Below are positions 35,780 to 43,406 of a stretch of DNA of 64,000 nt, piece by piece (within the stretch, counting starts at the first letter, position 1; every line of letters starts with the position of its first letter). The DNA lies in NCBI GenBank assembly GCA_958448165.1, contig CAUDCW010000002.1:223653-287652 (forward strand), read 5' to 3'. The notes under the pieces are model-generated. The model worked only from the letters and a program-made list of their open reading frames with translations, had not been told where the DNA came from and did no database searches. The DNA comes from an uncultured Oscillospiraceae bacterium. Lineage in GTDB: Bacteria > Bacillota > Clostridia > Oscillospirales > Acutalibacteraceae. A program made the translations under genes and the position numbers.

Positions 35780-36829
35780 CTATTCATAATTTTTCTTAGC
35801 GAAATCAATATCCGCTTTAATTTCATCAACAAGGCTTTGCGGAAAAATGACCCTTATATGCCTTGAATATTTCAGTGCCCACATTTTCATGGCAATCGGG
35901 TTTACCTTGACCGTCACCGTGACCTCATCATCTGTTGCGTCAGAGAATTTTATATCCTTGCCGAACCAGTCGATAACATCGGTTACGATATATCTTTTTG
36001 CAACAAATTTCACAGTTATACTTTCGCCAGCAAACATATACAGATGCTCAGCGAGGTGCTTGGGTAAATCAAGTCCGTTTTCTATTCCCTTTACACTTCT
36101 CTGCGGCTTTGCCGGTGTGTCGAGAAGCTTGATGTTTGTGATTCTGTCGAGGCGATAGTGCGAAACACTGTCGTACTTGTCATAGTTGCAGACAAGATAG
36201 TATCTGCCGTTTGTAGCAACAATCTGATACGGATTTATGATGTAGTTTCGTACTTCATTATTGATTGTTCTGCGTGGATGTAGCTTCTTATCAATGTCAT
36301 ATGAGTTGTATGTAAACGACACCTGCAACCCTCGGCTTATCGCCTTGTCAAGCGTTTCAATGGTCATAAACAGCTCACTGTTTGACGGCTGATTCTCAGG
36401 CAGGTTGCGGATGTGCTTTACCCTTGACCTGAAGTAAATATTTGAAAGTCCCTCAAGCTTTTCGACAAGATCCCTGCACTGCGAATATGAGATATGATTT
36501 GAAAACAAGACGCTGTCTATTAAAAGTCGCAGCTCGCCGTCCGTAAAGGGTCTGTTGAGATAAAAATCGGACAGTATTTTGGTTTCCACTTCCTCACCGT
36601 TTTTATCCTTTACCAGTCTTATTGACTCACTGTACTCAATATCGTACCCGAATTCAATCAGGTTCATCAGGTTGCGTTTTACAGACTTTCTGTCGATTTT
36701 CATACAGTATTCTTTGTCGAGAATCTCGATTATATCCTTCTGACTGAGCCAGTGGTTTTCGTCTGTATATTTTTTGAGGATATCAAGAATATTAATAATC
36801 AGCAGCTTTTTCGGCGGCGGAGCGTACAT
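35780..36829 (-). CDS. WYL-domain transcriptional regulator
   Basis: A 349-residue regulator with an N-terminal winged helix (residues 1-70, SQKDIIEILDKEYCMKIDRKSVKRNL) and a WYL domain (about 165-270; NPYQIVATNGRYYLVCNYDKYDSVSHYRLDRI) plus a C-terminal extension WCX. WYL domains sense nucleic-acid or nucleotide ligands and frequently control phage-defence operons. It leads the nuclease operon (15-base gap). GAGGTGA precedes the start. A fragment of a second WYL gene remains at 28238. Confidence 0.9.
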   Translation of the reverse strand: MYAPPPKKLLIINILDILKKYTDENHWLSQKDIIEILDKEYCMKIDRKSVKRNLMNLIEFGYDIEYSESIRLVKDKNGEEVETKILSDFYLNRPFTDGELRLLIDSVLFSNHISYSQCRDLVEKLEGLSNIYFRSRVKHIRNLPENQPSNSELFMTIETLDKAISRGLQVSFTYNSYDIDKKLHPRRTINNEVRNYIINPYQIVATNGRYYLVCNYDKYDSVSHYRLDRITNIKLLDTPAKPQRSVKGIENGLDLPKHLAEHLYMFAGESITVKFVAKRYIVTDVIDWFGKDIKFSDATDDEVTVTVKVNPIAMKMWALKYSRHIRVIFPQSLVDEIKADIDFAKKNYE

Positions 36830-37044
36830 ACAATCACCTCACAATAAAAATATCATTATTTTACATAATAGTCAATCAATATTCTTATATTTTTTGTATT
36901 TATTGCGAACAAACAAAATTTACGAGCTTGGCGGCGTCCTTCACCTGTACATTTAAGATTGATAAAGACTTGCACTCTTCGGATATACCAAAATTTTCTG
37001 TGTGCAAATCTTTGATTTGTTATTTTGTATTTGTGATTTGTCGA

Positions 37045-38064
37045 TTAGTCAAGCAACTCTGGATTATCAGAAAAATCCGAATTAGCAATCAACACATATG
37101 TGTCAATCAGACGAGGGATGTATTTGCCTTGAAATATAGAACTATCTCGTTGATGAATTTCTTTCGCAAGCAAATATTCCCTTACACAATGTGTTTTGTA
37201 TTCCTCTTCGGTATCAGTTAATTCCTTATCACCGATGATAATATTTAATTTCAATTTACCTAATATTTCATTTACTTGACTTTTTTTAAAGTTTATTTTA
37301 CTTGTCATCTTCTGAAATTTAAATTCATACGGATTTCCATAACCTTTGAAATGCCCTTTTGTAATTGAATCCATAATAAAAATAGAATCCGGTGAATGAA
37401 AATGCAGGAATTTACTGCAAAATGAGAGCATGTTTTTATTGTTTTGTTTAAAATCGGTCATTACATTCTGAATGATTATTTCATCGTTTGAATTGCTATA
37501 TTTTTTACTGTACTGATTTTTATGTTTCTTGATATAGCGTTTTAAATCGTCTTCATCTAGAGCAAATCGTACTTCTTTTAGTAAACGATTCAAATTTATC
37601 ACAGTACTTATAGCCTCATTAATTAACGAATAATCATCATTATCAAATTCATACTTTTTCTCTGAAATTTCCTCAATCTTATCTCTTATTTTTTCATATG
37701 TGATAATAAAATTCTTATCAAATAACGCAAGTGCTAAATGTGAGAAATAATCATCAAGTCCGTTGCCGCTAATTGTGTATTCAATTTTTGTATCTTTTAT
37801 CGCACCGTACCCTCTGCGTTCTGGGGATGCAGCATAAGAGCGTCCAATAAGCCAGAATTGTGCAGCTAATCCGCTTATTTCTTTTTTATCAAAATACTCA
37901 TTTAATCTTTGCTTATTTGCTTTAATCTCTTTATATGTTATTTTTTCCATCTTAGGTAATTTATATGTATTGCACAAACTATATAGTGTGCGATTACCTA
38001 CACCATAATCTTTTGTTAATGCATATCCTTCCTGTTCTAGAAAATTCTCACTCATTTGCAGCAT
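37045..38064 (-). CDS. Unrecognised island protein, possibly HhH-glycosylase-like
   Basis: A 339-residue, mostly helical protein with many Lys/Asn residues and no membrane segment. The stretch LSFCSKFLHFHSPDSIFIMDS (about 213-233) resembles the conserved core of HhH-GPD/OGG-fold proteins found in defence islands, where a Lys/Asp pair follows a helix-hairpin-helix. This is a weak, eye-level resemblance, so no function is claimed. It lies alone between the WYL gene and the right 34-bp repeat; AAGGAGAT precedes the start. Confidence 0.5.
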   Translation of the reverse strand: MLQMSENFLEQEGYALTKDYGVGNRTLYSLCNTYKLPKMEKITYKEIKANKQRLNEYFDKKEISGLAAQFWLIGRSYAASPERRGYGAIKDTKIEYTISGNGLDDYFSHLALALFDKNFIITYEKIRDKIEEISEKKYEFDNDDYSLINEAISTVINLNRLLKEVRFALDEDDLKRYIKKHKNQYSKKYSNSNDEIIIQNVMTDFKQNNKNMLSFCSKFLHFHSPDSIFIMDSITKGHFKGYGNPYEFKFQKMTSKINFKKSQVNEILGKLKLNIIIGDKELTDTEEEYKTHCVREYLLAKEIHQRDSSIFQGKYIPRLIDTYVLIANSDFSDNPELLD

Positions 38065-38237
38065 CTCCTTATAAATTTATTCTTATGTTTATTATATCAC
38101 AATATAGACAAATTTCAACAATCAGTCTATATTTTTTCGTGCAGTTTAATTATTTTACATAAAATTTATTCCGTTGCTCCCGGCATACTCAACTGCGTAG
38201 CTTCCATTTACCTACCTCCCGAAAATCACTCATTTTC

Positions 38238-38271
38238 ATGTGTTTATTATAACAGGGCAGATGAACCAAAA
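38238..38271 (+). repeat. 34-bp direct repeat, right copy
   Basis: Partner of 28287-28320 with the same arms and a changed 8-base centre (ACAGGGCA here, TCCGTGCG at left). It lies 38 bases before copy 2 of the 225-bp repeat and just after the unrecognised 339-residue gene, so it marks the right side of the island. Confidence 0.72.
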
Positions 38272-38309
38272 ACAGGACATACGCTGTAAATAGCACTTGC
38301 GGTCTGATT

Positions 38310-38535
38310 TTAAAAAATGAAACGGTCAGAAAGTTTAGTGTCAGAATAAAAAATCGGCTCTGAAAACACACTCAAAGACTGCCTTTTTTATTACAAAACA
38401 GCCGTATTTTATAATCACCCTGACACTTTACTAAAAGGCAAAAGTACCGTAAACGCTGATTACAAGCCGTTTTTAAGACACAAAAAATGAACCGCAATTA
38501 AGATACGCTTTGTATCAAAATTGCAGTTCTTGTTT
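38310..38535. repeat. About 225-bp non-coding repeat, copy 2
   Basis: Nearly identical to 20151-20375 in the same orientation, with scattered substitutions such as TTTTGTG to TTTAGTG and single-base indels. It ends in the hairpin AACCGCAATT-AGATAC...GTATC-AATTGC. An AATGCACCC/GGGTGCATT hairpin (38568-38597) follows outside the shared part. No gene lies between 38065 and 38624. Confidence 0.8.
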
Positions 38536-38624
38536 GGAATAAATCTCATATTTTAATACAAATGCACCCAAACTGTATTATGGGTGCATTTTGAATTGCC
38601 GGGTGCATTTTTCCGTAAACACTC

Positions 38625-39089
38625 TCAGTCCCACCATAGATAAAAATATTTATCTTTAATTATATTTTTTGCAAATTCTGTTTCTGATTCGTTAAAAGAA
38701 ATGCTGTCAGGTGCAAATTGCAGTATCTCATTTTTAAGTTCATTAGCTTTTTCTAAATCTAACGAATCAGGGATAGAATACTTAATTGAATCGTGGCTTA
38801 TTTCTGTAATTTCTGCTCCGTATTTTTCGTACCAGTATTTAGACTTTTCAACAATAACATCGGTAGCAGGACACTCATTAAAATTACCGAACGAAACTGC
38901 CGTCAGAACTTCCCAAGCATTTTTAACATCCGGAAACGAAACCTCTAACGGCTCAATGCGGTCGGGACTCAGATGCTCGGGACTATATGTATATGTGGTT
39001 GTGCCGTCTTCTTCGTGCTTGACTTCTATATGTCTTAATAAAAAATAAAGCATATGTATGGAATCAAATATTATGTTTATATTAATCAA
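38625..39089 (-). CDS. DUF4253-like small protein
   Basis: A 154-residue acidic protein. The segment KSKYWYEKYGAEITEISHDSIKY (about residues 90-112) has the central motif of DUF4253 proteins, which occur in polymorphic-toxin immunity and stress clusters. The start may be internal; the first about 20 residues are hydrophobic and AT-rich and the frame overlaps the previous gene by 8 bases. It is the most downstream of five small leftward genes. No toxin gene was found beside it. Confidence 0.65.
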   Translation of the reverse strand: MININIIFDSIHMLYFLLRHIEVKHEEDGTTTYTYSPEHLSPDRIEPLEVSFPDVKNAWEVLTAVSFGNFNECPATDVIVEKSKYWYEKYGAEITEISHDSIKYSIPDSLDLEKANELKNEILQFAPDSISFNESETEFAKNIIKDKYFYLWWD

Positions 39090-39534
39090 CCTTTCGTTTT
39101 TGTTTTTTTAGCCATTTCATATAGCAATTGTCGCACAGAGATCTTATTATAGTATCTTTTCTCAAGCATCCCTCGTTTCCGCAGATTTCACAGGTGTCAG
39201 TGCTCCTTTCTTCAAAGGCTTTTACTGTCTTCTTTATTTCTGAACGAAGCAAAATATCCCTCTCATCATCTGAAGAAAGCAAATCGTATCCAAAGGTATA
39301 GTAAAACCTTAATTTTCCGAACTTTTCCTTAACTTGCTTTACAATAATATTAACCGGTTTATCTTCCAGCTCAAAAGCTTTAGTTATCTCATTGCACAAT
39401 TCGTAGATGAGGGTGTACCAGCCGTCATCATATTCGCAGCCCCGGCGTCTATAAATATTACCATAAACACCTGTGGATTCTCTTTGCATAAAAGGAAAAT
39501 CTGCCTGTAATTTTATTTCAAGCTCACTATTCAA
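39082..39534 (-). CDS. Immunity-like protein with C-terminal zinc-binding Cys
   Basis: A 150-residue protein. The centre reads DDGWYTLIYELCNEI and QVKEKFGKLRFYY, a signature of a widespread uncharacterised family. The C-terminus has CEICGNEG...CDNC (about 118-141), likely one zinc site. Members are scattered through toxin-immunity clusters and prophages. The gene is 5 bases downstream of its upstream neighbour. Confidence 0.65.
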   Translation of the reverse strand: MNSELEIKLQADFPFMQRESTGVYGNIYRRRGCEYDDGWYTLIYELCNEITKAFELEDKPVNIIVKQVKEKFGKLRFYYTFGYDLLSSDDERDILLRSEIKKTVKAFEERSTDTCEICGNEGCLRKDTIIRSLCDNCYMKWLKKQKRKVD

Positions 39535-39539
39535 TTGTC

Positions 39540-40115
39540 TTAATCCTCCGTATTCATATTGAGTATATTCGTTTTTATGTATTCAATTGCATCGTCTAAA
39601 GGAAGATTTCCCAATAACAGCATAAAGATGGGAGTGCTGAGCTCATCCATTAGTTCGGGACAGGAAGCAGTAATAAAATCTAAAGTTTCAAGAGGCGCAA
39701 GCTCGAAAATTTCATATGCGATGTGAGTTGTCAGGGTTATATCATGGAATCCGTCCTCAGTCATATATATTCTAGGAGTGTATAGACTCGTAGGTGAATA
39801 TATTTCTCCTGAAAAGTTTTCATTAACTCTTGGCCAGACCGATGCACTGATATAGTTTAAAAGGCGCATAAATTCCCCTATATGATCACTTTTGCTGCAA
39901 AGTTCAGCGGCTGCTTGCGTATAATAGACTCTCCACTCAATAAATTTTTCACAAAAGTAAATACATCCCTCTAAAATTTTATTTGGGCAATTGTTGAAAC
40001 CTCTGAATACCATCATTACTGTTCCGTTGTAATTATTTTCTTTATATTCAATGAAATGTTGCTTTAGATATTCTTTAATCTTGGCTTTTGCTTTAGCTTG
40101 AGCAATTGTTATCAT
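39540..40115 (-). CDS. Hypothetical protein, immunity-like cluster
   Basis: A 191-residue protein with the order basic helix (AKAKAKIKEYLKQHF), sheet with aromatic residues (GTVMMVFRGF, CEKFIEWRVYYTQ), and helical C-terminus (TLDFITASCPELMDEL). This YbjN-like order is common in sensor/immunity proteins, but the family is not identified. Start preceded by AGAAGGTAATG. It is likely co-transcribed with the next two genes. Confidence 0.55.
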   Translation of the reverse strand: MITIAQAKAKAKIKEYLKQHFIEYKENNYNGTVMMVFRGFNNCPNKILEGCIYFCEKFIEWRVYYTQAAAELCSKSDHIGEFMRLLNYISASVWPRVNENFSGEIYSPTSLYTPRIYMTEDGFHDITLTTHIAYEIFELAPLETLDFITASCPELMDELSTPIFMLLLGNLPLDDAIEYIKTNILNMNTED

Positions 40116-40262
40116 AAAGCATTACCTTCTTTCCGCAAATATTTTTCCGGCAGATTTTCCGCCATACCTCAAGAACAAGTCGCCCGTATGACGGAAATCT
40201 GCATGAAAAATTCTTTTGCTTTTAACTTTTAATTAGAAAATTCTTCAGTTCATCATCTTTAA

Positions 40263-40679
40263 TCATCCTACTCTCCATAGAACACCATCTTCTATGGAGA
40301 AGATGCCACTGCCTAACTCTCCGAAATCTTCTGAAATACAATATGAATATATTGATGCTATACCGTTCTTTGCAATATCTTCATTTTCTATAATCCAGTT
40401 TTCTTTATTAGCATCAACATATAAGATTGATACTATATCTGTGTAGTGCCAGGACTCAGTAATATAGTATGGTATTACAGAATCTTTTTCTTCAAATTCT
40501 TCATAAAAGCATTTTAATACTTTTTTATGTATAGGGTCTAATACTGATTGCAATTCAGCTGAAAAAACCGTGACCGGAATTTTTCCGGAAGAAAAAACAT
40601 CAATTGCTGTTTGTGGGACTTTTAACAGTTTCATTCTTTTAACGGCTTCCGATCGCATATCTTCTATTGTCGTTTTCAT
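40263..40679 (-). CDS. Hypothetical acidic protein, immunity-like cluster
   Basis: A 138-residue acidic protein (VFSSGKIPVTVFSAELQSVLD, YYITESWHYTDIVSILYVD). Its size, acidity and mixed alpha/beta pattern are like those of small immunity proteins, but no family is recognised. GGAGAGTATC precedes the start. Confidence 0.5.
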   Translation of the reverse strand: MKTTIEDMRSEAVKRMKLLKVPQTAIDVFSSGKIPVTVFSAELQSVLDPIHKKVLKCFYEEFEEKDSVIPYYITESWHYTDIVSILYVDANKENWIIENEDIAKNGIASIYSYCISEDFGELGSGIFSIEDGVLWRVG

Positions 40680-40714
40680 CTGTTTGATACTCTCCTTTGT
40701 TTGATACTCTCCTT

Positions 40715-40906
40715 TTATCCGTAAATTTTTCCGCTATCTGTTTCCGAAAGACAGCATATCCAACCATTCGCAACGGCACGCCCTATTATGCCGCGACTTT
40801 GTTGAACAGTATAACCCTGCATCTGCAAATACTGCATACATTCTGACGATGACCTTGCAATAGGGGTACCATCTTGCTGCATAAATTCTTGCAAAAATCT
40901 TTCCAT
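40715..40906 (-). CDS. Small hypothetical protein
   Basis: A 63-residue soluble protein (MERFLQEFMQQDGTPIARSS..., then VQQSRGIIGRAVANGWI), unrecognised. The strong AAGGAGGTGATAACAC start context and the position 36 bases before the next gene support it as real. It is the first gene of the small-gene cluster. Confidence 0.55.
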   Translation of the reverse strand: MERFLQEFMQQDGTPIARSSSECMQYLQMQGYTVQQSRGIIGRAVANGWICCLSETDSGKIYG

Positions 40907-40977
40907 GTGTTATCACCTCCTTTCTGACTATATTATAACAAAAGAGATTGCCCATAACGGGCAATCTCTGGATAATT

Positions 40978-42039
40978 TCAAATAAATTTTTTAATTTTTT
41001 CTGATAAATTTTTTGACGCTTCTATTAGGGCGTCTCTCAATTCATTGGGTGGCTCTATAACTTCAGCGATATCGTAATTGAATAACAGCCAACGTTTCAT
41101 ACCTTCCAATGATGATTTAACACGAATATCAACCCTATTTTCAGTTGTACTGTTTGCAATCACTTTAATTTCATAACTAAAAGTATCAACCACTCTTGAT
41201 AAATACTCTCTTTTTACTCGCAGCTTAAAAAATTCAGGCTTACCTCCCATATTGTAAGGATGTTGCAGCAGATATTGCGCACGAACAAAATTTTTACCCA
41301 ACTCTGAATTATCAATGTTATCTTTTATATTATTTACAATAGAAATATTACTCATCAGATCCACGCTGAAAGTATAAACCTTGGAGCTGTTCTGATACCG
41401 GGCGAGCATAAAATAACGCCCGTCATTAAGAATAGTTTGCAACGGCTTAACTGTATAGTGCTTTTTTAGCTTTAATCCTATATTGTTATCAACGACATCA
41501 TACACATTGAAATCGAACTCTATGTATTTATCGTCTTTAGTAGCATCATAAATTATTTGAATATTTTTCAGTACATCTACCGAAATAGTAAGTCTTTGTT
41601 TTCCGAAAACATTTCCAGAGGTATAAGAGGTCATACGTGATAAATTTTTACCGGATAAATCTTGTATTCTGCGCCCTAAATCCTGTGCAGCAGCGGAATC
41701 AAAAATTTTAGAATACATTACGGCATCAATTAAGTATTTCAATTCTACATCAGATATGCTTTTTGGAGTCCAAAAGTCGGTTTTATACTCATTTCCGTTT
41801 TTCTTTTCAATGCTTTTGTAGCAAACACTTTTATCTTTATCGGCTTTTGATGCTTCAGAGTCTATTATTTTGTTAAGTGCCGTTCTGACTTTTTTCTCAG
41901 TTATTTTATAACCAGTCTTTTCAACAGGATACTCTTTTATAAGATAACCTACTATTTCTGATCTTTTCAGCGGCCTTGTGTCTGATGAATATCGCTTTAG
42001 AACTTCCATTATCGCTTTAACCAACAGCATTATTATCAC
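40978..42039 (-). CDS. WYL-domain regulator, partner of XRE protein
   Basis: A 353-residue protein with an N-terminal winged helix (PLKRSEIVGYLIKEYPVE) and a WYL region (about 195-270; KPLQTILNDGRYFMLARYQNSSKVYTFSVDLM) plus WCX extension. It is much diverged from the WYL protein at 35.8 kb. It overlaps the XRE gene by 4 bases, so the two are probably made together and may co-regulate one locus or sense one ligand. Confidence 0.82.
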   Translation of the reverse strand: MIIMLLVKAIMEVLKRYSSDTRPLKRSEIVGYLIKEYPVEKTGYKITEKKVRTALNKIIDSEASKADKDKSVCYKSIEKKNGNEYKTDFWTPKSISDVELKYLIDAVMYSKIFDSAAAQDLGRRIQDLSGKNLSRMTSYTSGNVFGKQRLTISVDVLKNIQIIYDATKDDKYIEFDFNVYDVVDNNIGLKLKKHYTVKPLQTILNDGRYFMLARYQNSSKVYTFSVDLMSNISIVNNIKDNIDNSELGKNFVRAQYLLQHPYNMGGKPEFFKLRVKREYLSRVVDTFSYEIKVIANSTTENRVDIRVKSSLEGMKRWLLFNYDIAEVIEPPNELRDALIEASKNLSEKIKKFI

Positions 42040-43103
42040 TCCTTACACTCATTTTTTTGTTGCATTAACATCAAATTATACAGCTGTACAGAACGCTTGT
42101 AGATACAGCCAATAGCATCAGCTATCGCTTTTTTGAAATTAAGAACAGCATTTTTATCATTTAAATTCAACACACGGTTAGCACCTCTGTCAACCCAAGG
42201 TGATTTATACTCTTCAAAAAAATCCAGACAGTATTTTTCCTTGTTGTCAAGAATCCACTGATAAATATCAGGAAAATCAGATTTAGCACGTTTATAATAA
42301 ATATCCGGCATATCGTTGTCCCTATAGTAATTTCCTTTACCATCGAAGTTTACAGTCTCACCGCTATATTTATTTGTAAAGCTATATCCATTGAACCCTT
42401 TTGGGGCCGGCATCATATTTGCTAAACTATGATGTAAATCTGCAAATTCATTAAGCAAATCTAAAATATCTTCATAGCCCTGAAACAGTACATCTAAACC
42501 GCCTCTTAATTTGTTGTCACCAATATTTTCAAAAACAGGATTAATCTCATCATCTAAGTATATATAACCATTCTGCGTTCTCGCTTCGTAAAACATCCTG
42601 AAAAAGCGCCAGCAATTAAATATGGTATCACTACTTGCCTCAATATTTCCATAAATTTTTTCCAAAATAAATGCTGTTGGCGTTTTTTCTTCATAATATC
42701 CTTTTTCCTGATTGAAGTAATACATAGAATCCGGATCCATTGTTTTTTTACTTATTTTATACTGTAAAAATCCAAACAGTCCATATTGAGTGAAGGCATT
42801 TTCTGTTCTCAAATCCCTTCTTACACACTTCAAAAAATCCCGTGGAGTGTTTAATTTTATGCTTAAGTGTTGACCGTTTTTGACATTATCTTTTTCAACA
42901 TTATCAACTAACGCTATATCATCAATAGCAATTCCTAATGCATCTGTTACTATTTTTAATTTTGACGGAAACGGATTGGCAGTAGATAAAGTTTCCCATT
43001 TATTTAATGTACTCAATGAAATCCCTGTAGCATCCGCAAGTTCTCGCTGTGAATACCCTTTTGATTCACGATATTGTTTCAAAACCTGACCATTAATTCT
43101 CAT
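42036..43103 (-). CDS. XRE HTH protein with a large unknown C-terminal domain
   Basis: A 355-residue protein. HTH_3 occupies residues 8-60 (YSQRELADATGISLSTLNKWE). The remaining about 290 residues are not a usual sensor domain; the stretch LHHSLANMMPAPKGFNGYS (about 227-245) resembles proteins of the DUF6994 type. The C-terminal part is aromatic and acidic. The combination suggests a ligand- or damage-responsive regulator or an effector under self-control; inference only. Confidence 0.65.
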   Translation of the reverse strand: MRINGQVLKQYRESKGYSQRELADATGISLSTLNKWETLSTANPFPSKLKIVTDALGIAIDDIALVDNVEKDNVKNGQHLSIKLNTPRDFLKCVRRDLRTENAFTQYGLFGFLQYKISKKTMDPDSMYYFNQEKGYYEEKTPTAFILEKIYGNIEASSDTIFNCWRFFRMFYEARTQNGYIYLDDEINPVFENIGDNKLRGGLDVLFQGYEDILDLLNEFADLHHSLANMMPAPKGFNGYSFTNKYSGETVNFDGKGNYYRDNDMPDIYYKRAKSDFPDIYQWILDNKEKYCLDFFEEYKSPWVDRGANRVLNLNDKNAVLNFKKAIADAIGCIYKRSVQLYNLMLMQQKNECKE

Positions 43104-43355
43104 TTCAAGCTCTCCTTCAGCGTGGATTTTGTTCTCTTTTTGTTATTGTTTTGTTATGATTTTGTTTTAATTATAATAAATTTTATATTTGTTTTCAAGT
43201 GGTTTTCCGGAAAAATTGTAATAAATGCACTTTTTCTGAAATAAAAAAGTATTTCAACGTTTACATAAACACATAAATTTAAATTTGGGATATTTTTATA
43301 TAAAAACGATATTATCATAAGTCATGAAACATAATGCCGTTTTAAAACAAGAAAT

Positions 43356-43387
43356 CAGACTGCAAGTTCTTGATAAACTGCAGTCTG
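43356..43387 (-). terminator. Terminator of the serine recombinase operon
   Basis: Stem CAGACTGCA / TGCAGTCTG, 14-base loop, followed on the minus strand by ATTTCTTGTTTT. It lies 20 bases after the recombinase stop. The rest of 43104-43355 has only AT-rich upstream DNA of the XRE gene. Confidence 0.75.
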
Positions 43388-43406
43388 CTTGATTTTTGTC
43401 TTATTT

